Origin: Cryobacterium inferilacus
GTDB taxonomy: Bacteria; Actinomycetota; Actinomycetes; Actinomycetales; Microbacteriaceae
DNA length: 64,000 bases
Assembly (NCBI RefSeq): GCF_019599185.1
Contig: NZ_JAIEUL010000002.1
Span: forward strand, 247,195-311,194
Direction of reading: 5' to 3'
Part shown: positions 17,857 through 26,911 of the stretch, in pieces
Numbering within the stretch: the first letter of the stretch is position 1
How the letters are laid out: each line of letters opens with the position of its first letter
Notes under the pieces: model-generated
Told to the model about the DNA's origin: nothing
The model's database searches: none
What the model saw: only the letters and a program-made list of their open reading frames with translations
Program-made: the position numbers and the translations under genes

Positions 17857-19293
17857 ATGACGGATACCGTGCAGACAGGTTCAGATAACAACCATGACGA
17901 GGGGTCAGGCGCGCTCAATCCGGCGCTGCAGACCGCCGTGGAGACGGGGCTGCCGCGAACCATCGCTGACCTGTGCGCGTTGGTGCGGATCCCCTCCGTC
18001 TCGTGGGCGGCGTTCGACCCCGCAGAGGTGAGCGCCAGCGCCGATGCCGTCGCAGCCCTCGTCCGAGAGATCGGCGTCTTCGATTCCGTTCAGGTCACCC
18101 GCGCGGGCATCCCGGGGACGGACGAGTCTGGCCAGCCCGCCGTCCTGGCGACCAGGGCCGCCAAGAACGGGCGCCCGACAGTGCTGCTCTACGCCCACCA
18201 CGATGTCCAGCCCCCCGGACAGGACGAGCACTGGGAATCCCCGCCCTTCGAGCCCACCCTCCGTGGTGACCGGCTCTACGGCCGGGGTGCGGCCGATGAC
18301 AAGGCCGGCGTGATGGCCCACGTTGCCGCATTGCGCGCACTCGTGGCGGCCACCGCCGGCGACATCGACCTGGGTCTGGCCCTGTTCATCGAGGGGGAGG
18401 AGGAATTCGGCAGCCGGTCATTCGCCACCTTCCTGACCGACAACCGGGAGGCCCTGCGCGCCGACGCGATCGTGGTGGCCGACTCGAACAACTGGGACAT
18501 CAACACCCCCGCCATCACCATCGCGCTGCGCGGCAATGTCACGTTCCGCCTCACGGTGAGCACGCTGGCGCACGCGTCACATTCGGGTATGTTCGGAGGC
18601 GCCGTCCCCGACGCGATGATGGCAACCATCCTGTTGCTCGGCACCCTGTACGCGCCGGATGGTTCGGTCGCCGTGGACGGCCTCACCAGCCACAACGCCG
18701 GCACTCCGGCGTACGGTGAGGACGCCCTGCGGCAGGAGACCGGTCTGCTCGACGGTGTGTCCCCGATCGGGAACGGTTCCATCCTCAGTCGGATATGGTC
18801 CCAACCGGCACTGACCGTCACCGGCATCGATGCGCCCAGCGTCGCGAACGCCTCGAACACCCTGACCCCGTCGGTGTCGGTGCAGATCAGCGTGCGCATC
18901 GCGCCCGGCCAGTCCGCTCGTGAGGCCGCAGCCGCCATCGAGACGCACCTGCGCTCACACGCACCCTTCGGAGCGCACCTGGACATCGACGACCTGGACA
19001 CCGGGGAGCCGTTCCTGGTCGACACCGGCGGGTGGGCCGTGGCCGAGACGCGTCTGGCGATGACCGAGGCCTGGGGGGTCGCCCCGGTGGACATCGGCGT
19101 CGGCGGATCCATCCCGTTCATCGCGGACCTGGTCCGCGAATTCCCGCAGGCCCAGATCCTGGTGACCGGTGTTGAAGACCCGGACTCCAGGGCGCACAGC
19201 CCCAACGAGTCCCTTCATCTCGGCGTCTTCAAACGCGCGATCCTCAGCGAAGCGTTCCTCCTGGGCCGCCTGAACGCCAGAACCGGTCACTGA
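17857..19293 (+). CDS. M20 family metallopeptidase (dipeptidase)
   Basis: Zinc-dependent M20 hydrolase of 478 residues. Metal motifs are visible: YAHHDVQPPG near residue 112, the bridging Asp in GRGAADDKAG, the catalytic/metal Glu pair in FIEGEEEFGS and a C-terminal SPNESLHL histidine. The domain order (catalytic, inserted dimerisation domain, catalytic) is normal for dipeptidases. There is no signal peptide, so it acts in the cytosol, probably in peptide recycling. The ATG at 17857 has TAAGAT ending 7 nt before it and no ribosome site, so the mRNA is probably leaderless. An upstream in-frame start at 17806 would overlap the divergent gene. Confidence 0.88.
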   Translation: MTDTVQTGSDNNHDEGSGALNPALQTAVETGLPRTIADLCALVRIPSVSWAAFDPAEVSASADAVAALVREIGVFDSVQVTRAGIPGTDESGQPAVLATRAAKNGRPTVLLYAHHDVQPPGQDEHWESPPFEPTLRGDRLYGRGAADDKAGVMAHVAALRALVAATAGDIDLGLALFIEGEEEFGSRSFATFLTDNREALRADAIVVADSNNWDINTPAITIALRGNVTFRLTVSTLAHASHSGMFGGAVPDAMMATILLLGTLYAPDGSVAVDGLTSHNAGTPAYGEDALRQETGLLDGVSPIGNGSILSRIWSQPALTVTGIDAPSVANASNTLTPSVSVQISVRIAPGQSAREAAAAIETHLRSHAPFGAHLDIDDLDTGEPFLVDTGGWAVAETRLAMTEAWGVAPVDIGVGGSIPFIADLVREFPQAQILVTGVEDPDSRAHSPNESLHLGVFKRAILSEAFLLGRLNARTGH

Positions 19294-19417
19294 CACCGGC
19301 TCGTGCCCACAAGTCCTGCCCGCTCACGGGTTCGACGGCTACACTGTGACTAGACTCGCCCGGCCGGCCCTCGATGGGACCGTGACCTGGCGGAACCGGA
19401 TAATACCGAGGAGTACC

Positions 19418-19774
19418 ATGACCGACACGATCGAAACCAGCACCTCCGCACACGGCGTTGGCCTCACCGACATCGCCGCGGCGAAGGTGCGCAGCCTGCT
19501 CGCCCAGGAAGGTCGCGAGGACCTGCGACTTCGGGTTGCGGTGCAGCCCGGCGGCTGCTCCGGACTGATCTACCAGCTCTACTTCGACGAGCGCACCCTC
19601 GATGGCGACGCCGTCATGGACTACGACGGAGTCGAGGTCGTCGTCGACAAGATGAGCGTCCCGTACCTGGAGGGCGCGTCCATCGACTTCGAGGACACCA
19701 TCCAGAAGCAGGGCTTCACCATCGACAACCCCAACGCCGGCGGTAGCTGCGCCTGCGGAGATTCCTTCAACTAG
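19418..19774 (+). CDS. erpA: A-type iron-sulfur carrier (HesB/IscA/ErpA family)
   Basis: Small A-type carrier of 118 residues that delivers Fe-S clusters to target proteins. The three conserved cysteines are present: PGGCSG in the middle and GSCACGDSF at the C terminus. The ATG at 19418 follows a GAGGAG ribosome site. It sits just upstream of the cytochrome oxidase genes and faces the Rieske-containing qcr cluster, a common actinobacterial arrangement, so supplying the Rieske protein is plausible. A hairpin (19789-19823) separates it from ctaC. Confidence 0.92.
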   Translation: MTDTIETSTSAHGVGLTDIAAAKVRSLLAQEGREDLRLRVAVQPGGCSGLIYQLYFDERTLDGDAVMDYDGVEVVVDKMSVPYLEGASIDFEDTIQKQGFTIDNPNAGGSCACGDSFN

Positions 19775-19788
19775 GAATTCTCGACTCA

Positions 19789-19823
19789 CTGAAGGGGACC
19801 ATCCGGCGGGTGGTCTCCTTCAG
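19789..19823 (+). terminator. Hairpin after erpA
   Basis: Stem CTGAAGGGGACCA / TGGTCTCCTTCAG (13 bp, one G-T pair) with a 9-nt loop, 15 bases after the erpA stop. No long T-run. The remaining ~200 bases up to ctaC hold no gene; the stretch around 19960-19977 (TAGGCT, TAGAGA, GATAAA) may contain the ctaC promoter. Confidence 0.7.
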
Positions 19824-20022
19824 CTGTATCCGCGCCCACTCACCTCGGCGGCGGAACGAAGCCCGGAACAGGCCCTTAGCCTCTGGAAACAGCACGGCGA
19901 ACACGTCGACTTTTCGGCCACGGGGCCCGATCGTGCACCGAGGGGGGACCGGCGCGGAGTAGGCTAGAGATGATAAACGCACTTCCTGTGTAGTGCCCTC
20001 ACGTCTCCCCGAAAGGTCACCG

Positions 20023-20910
20023 GTGCTCAAAAACCGCCGTCTCCGATGGGCCGTCATACCGGTCGCAGCAACCCTCGCCTTCGTCCTGGCCGGATGCACC
20101 CAGGCTCAACTCAACGGGTATCTGCCCGGTTTCGAGGAGGGTGAGGCCCCGGTAACGAACAACACCGAACGGGTTTCCGGTCTGTGGACCACCTCGTGGA
20201 TCGTGCTGCTCATCGTCGGCCTCATCACCTGGGGACTCACTCTCTGGGCCGTGATCGTCTACCGACGCCGGAAGGGCCAGACCGGCCTTCCCGTGCAGCT
20301 GCGGTACAACATGCCCATCGAGATCTTCTACACGATCGTGCCGCTGATCCTCGTGCTGGGCTTCTTCGCCTTCACCGCCCGCGATCAGAACGCCATCGAA
20401 GCCCGCTTCGAGGAGCCCGACCTGCAGATCGAGGTCATCGGCAAGCAGTGGGCCTGGGACTTCAACTACGTCACCGACGACGTGTTCACCCAGGGCATCC
20501 AGGGCCAGCCAGACCTCGACGGGGAGCAGGGCGCGCTCGTCGAAAGCGAGATTCCGACTCTGGTGCTCCCCGTCGGCCAGGAGATCGAGATCGCGCTCGA
20601 AGCACGCGACGTCATCCACTCCTTCTGGGTCATCGACTTCCTGTACAAGAAAGACATGATTCCCGGCAAGACCAACTACATGTCGGTCATCCCCGAACGA
20701 ATCGGCACCTACGCCGGCAAGTGCGCCGAGCTGTGCGGTGAGTACCACTCGCTGATGCTCTTCAACGTCGAGGTGGTGTCAGAGGCCGACTACGACGTGT
20801 ACATCGAGTCCCTCAGGGCAGCAGGCAACGAGGGCCAGGTATCCAACGAGTACGACCGCAACTCGAATCTCCCGGGAACCGGCGCTCCATCGGCAGAGGA
20901 AGGTAACTAG
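20023..20910 (+). CDS. ctaC: Cytochrome c oxidase subunit II (lipoprotein)
   Basis: CuA-bearing subunit of the aa3 oxidase, which accepts electrons from the cytochrome c domain of the bc complex. The 295-residue protein begins with a lipoprotein signal peptide (lipobox LAGC, Cys25), then two membrane segments (about 57-80 and 105-125) and an extracytoplasmic cupredoxin domain with the CuA ligands Cys234, Cys238, His242 and Met245 (CAELCGEYHSLM). The GTG at 20023 is chosen because GAAAGG precedes it; an earlier in-frame GTG at 19993 gives ten unlikely residues. It is the first gene of ctaC-ctaD-ctaF. Confidence 0.95.
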   Translation: MLKNRRLRWAVIPVAATLAFVLAGCTQAQLNGYLPGFEEGEAPVTNNTERVSGLWTTSWIVLLIVGLITWGLTLWAVIVYRRRKGQTGLPVQLRYNMPIEIFYTIVPLILVLGFFAFTARDQNAIEARFEEPDLQIEVIGKQWAWDFNYVTDDVFTQGIQGQPDLDGEQGALVESEIPTLVLPVGQEIEIALEARDVIHSFWVIDFLYKKDMIPGKTNYMSVIPERIGTYAGKCAELCGEYHSLMLFNVEVVSEADYDVYIESLRAAGNEGQVSNEYDRNSNLPGTGAPSAEEGN

Positions 20911-20913
20911 ACC

Positions 20914-22650
20914 ATGAGCACCACAACAGCTCCGGCCGGCGCACCAGCCGCTGCCCAGGCCCCACGGCCGACGGGTGTGGACCGCAAGGGCAACATCGTT
21001 GTCCGATGGATCACCTCTACCGACCACAAGGTCATCGGGTACATGTACCTGATCACCTCATTCGTTTACTTCTGCCTCGGTGGCGTGATGGCGCTCGTCA
21101 TGCGCGCCCAGCTGTTCGAGCCCGGCCTGCAGATCGTGCAGACCAAGGAGCAGTACAACCAGCTGTTCACCATGCACGGCACCATCATGCTGCTGATGTT
21201 CGCGACACCACTGTTCTTCGGCTTCGCCAACGCGTTGATGCCGTTGCAGATTGGCGCGCCCGACGTGGCGTTCCCGCGGCTCAATGCCTTCTCGTTCTGG
21301 CTGTTCTTCTTCGGCAGCCTGATCGCCGTCGGCGGATTCCTCACCCCGCAGGGTGCTGCGTCGTTCGGCTGGTTCGCGTATCAACCACTGGCCAGTACGA
21401 CGTTCTCGCCGGGTATCGGCGGTAATCTCTGGATGGTCGGTCTCGGTCTGTCCGGTTTCGGCACGATCCTCGGTGGCGTGAACTTCATCACCACCATCAT
21501 CACCATGCGTGCCCCCGGCATGACCATGTTCCGGATGCCGATCTTCACCTGGAACACCCTGGTGACGTCGCTCCTGATCCTGATGGCCTTCCCTGTCCTG
21601 GCCGCAGCCATGCTCGCCGCGGCAAGCGACCGGATCTTCCTCTCGCGCATCTACGACCCAGCCAACGGCGGTGCGATCCTCTGGCAGCACCTGTTCTGGT
21701 TCTTCGGTCACCCCGAGGTGTACATCATCGCGCTGCCGTTCTTCGGCATCGTGTCAGAGGTCTTCCCGGTGTTCAGCCGCAAGCCGATCTTCGGATACAA
21801 GACGCTGATCTACGCAACCATCTCGATCGCCGCCCTGTCCGTCACGGTCTGGGCACACCACATGTACGTGACCGGTTCGGTCCTGCTGCCGTTCTTCTCC
21901 CTGATGACGATGCTCATCGCGGTACCGACAGGGGTGAAGATCTTCAACTGGATCGGAACCATGTGGCGGGGCTCCATCACCTTTGAAACGCCCATGCTCT
22001 GGGCCATCGGCTTCCTGATCACATTCACCTTCGGTGGTCTGACCGGCGTGATCCTCGCGTCCCCGCCGCTGGACTTCCACGTGTCGGACACCTACTTCGT
22101 TGTGGCGCACTTCCACTACGTCGTGTTCGGTACCGTCGTGTTCGCGATGTTCAGCGGGTTCTACTTCTGGTGGCCCAAGTGGACAGGCAAGATGCTCAAT
22201 GAGCGCCTGGGCAAGTGGCACTTCTGGTTGCTCTTCATCGGCTTCCACACCACCTTCCTCGTGCAGCACTGGCTCGGTGTCGTGGGTATGCCGCGTCGTT
22301 ACGCGTCCTACCTGCCCGAGGACGGCTTCACCTGGATGAACCAGGTCTCCACCGTCGGATCGATGCTGCTGGCGGTGTCGATGATCCCGTTCTTCCTGAA
22401 CGTGTACATCACGGCGCGCAATGCCCCGCAGGTCACCGTGAACGACCCCTGGGGTTACGGCGCTTCGCTGGAGTGGGCCACGTCATGCCCGCCTCCGCGC
22501 CACAACTTCACGTCGATCCCACGGATCCGCTCCGAGCGTCCCGCCTTCGACCTGAACCACCCCGAAGCGGGTATGCCCGTGGGAATCGGTCCGGCCAAGG
22601 ACGCGCCTGACGCCCCCACATACGACGCCGGATCGGAAGAGGTCAAGTAG
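20914..22650 (+). CDS. ctaD: Cytochrome c oxidase subunit I
   Basis: Catalytic heme-copper subunit of the aa3 oxidase, 578 residues with about twelve membrane helices. The CuB/active-site motif [10 protein letters not shown] (His-Tyr pair), the HH pair in WAHHMYVTG and the heme ligands in HFHYV are visible. It reduces O2 to water and pumps protons. It starts 3 nt after ctaC and ends flush with ctaF, so the three genes form one operon. The last ~50 residues are a hydrophilic cytoplasmic tail with Pro-rich sequence. Confidence 0.97.
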   Translation: MSTTTAPAGAPAAAQAPRPTGVDRKGNIVVRWITSTDHKVIGYMYLITSFVYFCLGGVMALVMRAQLFEPGLQIVQTKEQYNQLFTMHGTIMLLMFATPLFFGFANALMPLQIGAPDVAFPRLNAFSFWLFFFGSLIAVGGFLTPQGAASFGWFAYQPLASTTFSPGIGGNLWMVGLGLSGFGTILGGVNFITTIITMRAPGMTMFRMPIFTWNTLVTSLLILMAFPVLAAAMLAAASDRIFLSRIYDPANGGAILWQHLFWFFGHPEVYIIALPFFGIVSEVFPVFSRKPIFGYKTLIYATISIAALSVTVWAHHMYVTGSVLLPFFSLMTMLIAVPTGVKIFNWIGTMWRGSITFETPMLWAIGFLITFTFGGLTGVILASPPLDFHVSDTYFVVAHFHYVVFGTVVFAMFSGFYFWWPKWTGKMLNERLGKWHFWLLFIGFHTTFLVQHWLGVVGMPRRYASYLPEDGFTWMNQVSTVGSMLLAVSMIPFFLNVYITARNAPQVTVNDPWGYGASLEWATSCPPPRHNFTSIPRIRSERPAFDLNHPEAGMPVGIGPAKDAPDAPTYDAGSEEVK

Positions 22651-23073
22651 ATGAAAGCCAATATCAGCCTCTACTGGATCCTCGCGGTCTTCTTCGCGCT
22701 GCTCGCGGCCGTCTACGTGGTCTGGGGCCTGCTCGACCCCCTGCAGGGGAGCATCGAATGGGTGGGGACCTTCGGTATCGCTCTCAGCGGTGTCTTGGTC
22801 GCGTTCGTGGCCTTCTACCTGGATAAGGTGCACAAGGCGCAGGGCGGGGAACTGCCCGAGGACCTTCTCGACGCGAACATCGACGACGGCGACCCCGAGC
22901 TGGGCTTCTTCAGCCCGTGGAGCTGGTGGCCCATCATGCTGGCCGCCAGTGCGGCGCTGCTGTTCCTCGGCCTCGCGGTCGGCTTCTGGATCTCGTACAT
23001 CGCCGTGGGCGTCGGCGTGATCAGCCTGGTCGGCTGGATCTACGAGTACTACCGGGGCCTGTTCGCCCGGTAA
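22651..23073 (+). CDS. ctaF: Cytochrome c oxidase subunit IV
   Basis: Actinobacterial subunit IV of the aa3 oxidase, 140 residues with four membrane helices (about 5-26, 35-55, 86-106 and 109-130). It has the typical start MKANISLYWILAVFF and a SPWSWWP motif before helix 3. It is a structural subunit of the bcc-aa3 supercomplex. The ATG immediately follows the ctaD stop codon, so translation is probably coupled. A strong terminator follows. Confidence 0.93.
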   Translation: MKANISLYWILAVFFALLAAVYVVWGLLDPLQGSIEWVGTFGIALSGVLVAFVAFYLDKVHKAQGGELPEDLLDANIDDGDPELGFFSPWSWWPIMLAASAALLFLGLAVGFWISYIAVGVGVISLVGWIYEYYRGLFAR

Positions 23074-23086
23074 GCGCCTCAACCGC

Positions 23087-23125
23087 AAACGGCGCCGCCA
23101 ACCTCAGGGTTGGCGGCGCCGTTTT
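23087..23125 (+). terminator. Strong terminator after ctaF
   Basis: Perfect 17-bp stem AAACGGCGCCGCCAACC / GGTTGGCGGCGCCGTTT with loop TCAG and a TTTT end. The opposing rlmA-like gene ends 33 nt further on, so it may work in both directions. Confidence 0.9.
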
Positions 23126-23157
23126 GTGTGTCCGAGCCGGTCGGACGGAGCCGACGG

Positions 23158-24198
23158 CTACACCGTCAGGCGACGGAACGCGAGGAGCTGGAAGGCGACG
23201 GTGACCGGCCTCGCCGGTTCCGGCCTGTCGGGTGACGTCGACCCGAGCTCGCTTGCGCTACCGGCACGTCCCGAGTGGTGGGCGGACGGTCCCATGCCGA
23301 GCAGCGCTCTGACGTCTGCGGGGGAGAGAGACAGCTGCTGAGAGAGCTCGGTACCCGACTCGAGTTCAAAGCGGCCGGCGAGGCTCGTGATGAGGTCGGC
23401 CGTCTTATTGCCGTGCACGTCGAGAGCCAACCCATCCGCACGGAGCTCCTCCAGGTGGCTCGGATGGGGAACCACCACCACCAACAGGCCGCCAGGGGCC
23501 ACGATCCGGTGGAACTCGGCCGGATTGCGCGGCGCGAAGACGTTGATGGCCACATCCGCCGCTGCGTCCCGAATGGGCAGCGGAGACCAAACGTCAGCGA
23601 CCAGACCGGCCGTGACGCTGCCCGCGTGCGTCGCGGCGCGCACGGTGCGGGCGACGGCTGGCGCGGACAGGTCGACGGCCAGGGCAGACACGCCCACGGG
23701 TCCCTGGCGGGCCGTATGGTCCACAGCGCCCTCCTGAGGGCGCCGCTGATCGGCCAGGGCGGCCAGCACACCTCTGAGGTAGTACCCGGTCCCACAGCCG
23801 ATGTCGGCCACTCGGCCAGCTCGTTCCTGGGCAACGAGCGTGCACAGGGCATCGCGCAGGTCTGAGTACCAGCCGTGCTCCAGGAAGGTCTCCCTGGCGT
23901 CGAGCATGGCGGGGGAGTCCCCGATCAGGCGGCGTGATCCATTGATCAGGGAGACGTACCCGCGGCGGTTCACATCGAACCGATGGCCGTGGGGGCAGGA
24001 CAGGACGAGAGTATCGGCGGGTTGCAGGTCGGCCAAACAGTTCGGGCACCGCAGCCACTCCGACAGAGTCAGGAGGTGCTGCGATGCCCGAACGGGTGGA
24101 GCCGTGGAATCAGTGGTGATCGCCGTGGCTCTTTTCGATTTCCTGGGTACCGACCGGTGCGATCCGGTCTTCGAAGAACCAGCGTGACAGTCCGGCAC
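23158..24198 (-). CDS. RlmA-like 23S rRNA guanine-N1 methyltransferase
   Basis: SAM-dependent methyltransferase of the RlmA family, which methylates N1 of G745/G748 in 23S rRNA. It has an N-terminal zinc site (RCPNC with CPHGH), then RGYVSLI, the SAM motif ADIGCGTGYYL and NVFAPRNPAEFHRI. The start is uncertain. The GTG at 24198 is the nearest conventional codon but overlaps qcrB by 89 nt, and that stretch reads like a shadow of qcrB. Between it and the zinc site there is no ATG, GTG or TTG. ATC at 24118-24120, overlapping the qcrB stop and 8 nt after AAAAGAG, would give 320 residues and fits the family better. It is the last gene behind qcrB. Confidence 0.8.
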   Translation of the reverse strand: MPDCHAGSSKTGSHRSVPRKSKRATAITTDSTAPPVRASQHLLTLSEWLRCPNCLADLQPADTLVLSCPHGHRFDVNRRGYVSLINGSRRLIGDSPAMLDARETFLEHGWYSDLRDALCTLVAQERAGRVADIGCGTGYYLRGVLAALADQRRPQEGAVDHTARQGPVGVSALAVDLSAPAVARTVRAATHAGSVTAGLVADVWSPLPIRDAAADVAINVFAPRNPAEFHRIVAPGGLLVVVVPHPSHLEELRADGLALDVHGNKTADLITSLAGRFELESGTELSQQLSLSPADVRALLGMGPSAHHSGRAGSASELGSTSPDRPEPARPVTVAFQLLAFRRLTV

Positions 24199-25732
24199 GT
24201 ACGCGTTGCACGGGCGAGATCTTGCCCCGTGCGTTGGGGGTGAGCTCGAGCGGTTTGTAGTCGGCGTAGCTGACCAGCTTCCAGCGCTCGTACTCGTCGA
24301 CGGGCTGGTGCACCTCGATGTACTCGCCACCGGGGAGACGCACGATGCGGCCGGATTCGTAGCCGTGCAGCACGATCTCACGATCCTTCTTCATCAGTGC
24401 GAGGCAGACCCGCTTGGTGATGAAGTACGCGATGATCGGGCCGAGAATCACGACGGCCTGGAGGGTGTGGATGACCCCCTCCATCGTCACCTTGAAATGG
24501 GTGGCGATGATGTCCGACGACGCCGCGGCCCACAGGCCGGCGTAGAACGTGACACCGGCCGCGCCGATGGCGGTGCGGGTCGGAGCGTTGCGCGGACGGT
24601 CCAGGATGTGGTGTTCGCGCTTGTCACCGGTCACCCAGGCCTCGAGGAACGGGTACAGCAGGACAACGCCGATGAACAGTCCGAGGCCCACCAGGGGGAT
24701 CAGGATGTTGAACGACCAGGTGCCGCCGAGTCCGACCCACTCGAGCCCCGGCGGAATCAGGCGGAGGGCACCGTCGGCGAAGCCGATGTACCAGTCGGGC
24801 TGGGTTCCGGCGGAAACGGGGGAGGGATCGTACGGACCGTAGTTCCAGATCGGGTTGATCGTGAAGAACGACGCCATCAGCATGACAACACCGAAGACGA
24901 TGAAGAAGAATCCACCGGCCTTGGCAGCGTAGACCGGCAGAACCGGGTAGCCGACGACGTTGTTGTTGGTGCGACCGGCTCCGGGGTACTGAGTGTGCTT
25001 GTGCACAACGACGAAGAGCAGATGCATCGCGATCAGAGCCACGATGATCGCCGGCAGGATCAGGATGTGCAACGAGTACAACCTGCCCACGATATCGACG
25101 CCGGGGAATTCGCCGCCGAAGAGCAGGAACGAGATCCACGTTCCCACCACGGGGATGCCCTTGACCATGCCGTCGATGATGCGCAGACCGTTACCGGACA
25201 GCAGGTCATCGGGGAGCGAGTATCCGGTGAAGCCTTCGGCCATCGCCAGGATGAAGAGGACGAAGCCGATGACCCAGTTGAGTTCACGCGGCTTGCGGAA
25301 TGCGCCGGTGAAGAAGATCCGCAGCATGTGCAGTCCGATGGAGGCCACGAACAGGAGGGCCGCCCAGTGATGCACCTGGCGCATCAGCAGACCACCACGG
25401 ATGTCGAAGGACAGGTCCAGGGATGACGCCATCGCCACGGACATCGCCACGCCCTTGAGCGGAACGTATGAGCCGTCGTAGTGCACCTCGACCATGGAGG
25501 CCTGGAAGAAGAACGTCAGAAACGTGCCAGAGAGCAGGATGATGACGAAGCTGTAGAGCGCGACCTCACCGAGCAGGAACGACCAGTGGTCGGGGAAGAT
25601 CTTACGACCCAGTTCCTTGACGGCGGTGGAGATGCTCGTGCGCTCGTCAACGTAGTTGGCCGCGGCGCCCGTGAAGCCGCCGGACTTCTTCTTCTGTGTG
25701 TCGGCGGGTTTCATATCGGTTGTGGTACTCAC
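24110..25732 (-). CDS. qcrB: Menaquinol-cytochrome c reductase cytochrome b subunit
   Basis: Diheme cytochrome b of the actinobacterial bcc complex, 540 residues. It oxidises menaquinol and passes electrons to the Rieske protein and to b hemes. The heme-ligand pairs are seen in QVHHWAALLFVASIGLH and YSLHILILP...MHLLFVVVHKH. Actinobacterial QcrB carries a long C-terminal extension, here with IEVHQPVDEYERWKLV and ending EKSHGDHH. The start ATG overlaps the qcrA stop (ATGA), so it is translationally coupled. Confidence 0.96.
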   Translation of the reverse strand: MSTTTDMKPADTQKKKSGGFTGAAANYVDERTSISTAVKELGRKIFPDHWSFLLGEVALYSFVIILLSGTFLTFFFQASMVEVHYDGSYVPLKGVAMSVAMASSLDLSFDIRGGLLMRQVHHWAALLFVASIGLHMLRIFFTGAFRKPRELNWVIGFVLFILAMAEGFTGYSLPDDLLSGNGLRIIDGMVKGIPVVGTWISFLLFGGEFPGVDIVGRLYSLHILILPAIIVALIAMHLLFVVVHKHTQYPGAGRTNNNVVGYPVLPVYAAKAGGFFFIVFGVVMLMASFFTINPIWNYGPYDPSPVSAGTQPDWYIGFADGALRLIPPGLEWVGLGGTWSFNILIPLVGLGLFIGVVLLYPFLEAWVTGDKREHHILDRPRNAPTRTAIGAAGVTFYAGLWAAASSDIIATHFKVTMEGVIHTLQAVVILGPIIAYFITKRVCLALMKKDREIVLHGYESGRIVRLPGGEYIEVHQPVDEYERWKLVSYADYKPLELTPNARGKISPVQRVRAGLSRWFFEDRIAPVGTQEIEKSHGDHH

Positions 25733-26802
25733 TGTCGCTCCCAGAAGCTCGGTCCGACGGGTTCAAGGAAATCGCTTTGTGCGATCAGGTATCCATCAGC
25801 GTCCACCGCGATGGGGAGCTGGGGAAGGGCGCGCTTGGCCGGTCCGAAGATGACCTTCGCGCTGTCGGCCACGTCGAACTGCGACTGGTGGCACGGGCAC
25901 AGCAGGTGGTGCGTCTGCTGTTCGTACAGGCCGACCGGGCAGCCCACGTGGGTGCAGATCTTGGAGTACGCGACGATTCCGTCGTATGACCAGCTGGCAC
26001 GTTCGGGCGTCTCGATGAGGTCTTCAGGCTTCATGCGCACCAGAATGACCACGGCCTTGGCTTTCTCTTCGAGCAGACCGTGCCCGAGGTCCATCAGTCC
26101 CTCTGGGATGACAGCGAAGGAGGAGCCCAGCGTGACATCGGATGCCTTGATCGGTACGCCGGAGGGGTCGAGGGCGAGCCTGGTCCCCTTTTCCCACATG
26201 GTCTGCTTGAGCAGCGCAACGGGGTCCTGGTCCTGCGGAGCGAGGCCGCGGAACAGTACGACCGCGGGAAGCGGGAAGACCACGAGGGCACCGATCAGGC
26301 TGTTGCGGATCATGGTGCGACGGCCGAAGCCGGACTCGGTGTTCGCTTCCTGGAAGATCTCCACGGCGCGGGCACGGGTTTCGTCGGTGCCGCGAACCGG
26401 GTGGCGCTCATCGACACCTTCTTCGTCGTGCATGAGCGCCTTGCCCCAGTGCACGGCGCCGATACCCAGTGCAAGCAGTGCCAGGGCGAGCCCGATACCG
26501 ATGAACATGTTGTTCAGACGAACAGAGCCCGGGTCCTCCGGCACGATCGGGAAGATCATGTAGGCCGCGATGGCGAAGATGCTGCCCACGATCGACAGGT
26601 AGAACAGGGTGTAGACGGTGCGCTCTGCACGCTTCTCCGCGCGGGGATCCAGGTCGGTGATCCGGGGTCGGTGCGGCGGGAAACCGGGGTTGGCCACAGC
26701 GTCGCGGGAAACGACGGCAATGCCTGCGGCAGCCGAACCGTGGTCGACACCCGCGGAATCGGTGGCGGTCAGGTCCTTTCCGCTGGTTTCATCGCTGGCC
26801 AT
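25729..26802 (-). CDS. qcrA: Rieske iron-sulfur subunit
   Basis: Rieske [2Fe-2S] protein of the bcc complex, 357 residues. The N-terminal third contains three membrane segments, as is usual for actinobacterial QcrA. The C-terminal domain holds the cluster ligands Cys283, His285 and Cys302, His305 in CTHVGC and CPCHQS, with Cys288 and Cys304 able to form the stabilising disulfide. It sits between qcrC and qcrB in the operon; 109 nt upstream contain a small hairpin at 26828-26844. Confidence 0.96.
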   Translation of the reverse strand: MASDETSGKDLTATDSAGVDHGSAAAGIAVVSRDAVANPGFPPHRPRITDLDPRAEKRAERTVYTLFYLSIVGSIFAIAAYMIFPIVPEDPGSVRLNNMFIGIGLALALLALGIGAVHWGKALMHDEEGVDERHPVRGTDETRARAVEIFQEANTESGFGRRTMIRNSLIGALVVFPLPAVVLFRGLAPQDQDPVALLKQTMWEKGTRLALDPSGVPIKASDVTLGSSFAVIPEGLMDLGHGLLEEKAKAVVILVRMKPEDLIETPERASWSYDGIVAYSKICTHVGCPVGLYEQQTHHLLCPCHQSQFDVADSAKVIFGPAKRALPQLPIAVDADGYLIAQSDFLEPVGPSFWERQ

Positions 26803-26827
26803 TGTTCTCCTTCGTGGGGGCTGTCAG

Positions 26828-26844
26828 TGCCGACATAGTCGGCA
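26828..26844 (-). other. Intercistronic hairpin between qcrC and qcrA
   Basis: Stem TGCCGAC / GTCGGCA with loop ATA in the 109-nt gap of the qcr operon. It has no T-run, so it may be an mRNA processing or stability element rather than a terminator. Confidence 0.5.
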
Positions 26845-26911
26845 ATGACGCGGGTTGTGCAGTGTGCGGTGTTGCTGTGCGTGATCGCTGTGTCATATCC
26901 CGTACGGCCGA

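Noticed and set aside
24206..25426. A 406-codon plus-strand frame opposite qcrB
   Set aside because: Antisense shadow of cytochrome b with no recognisable domain.
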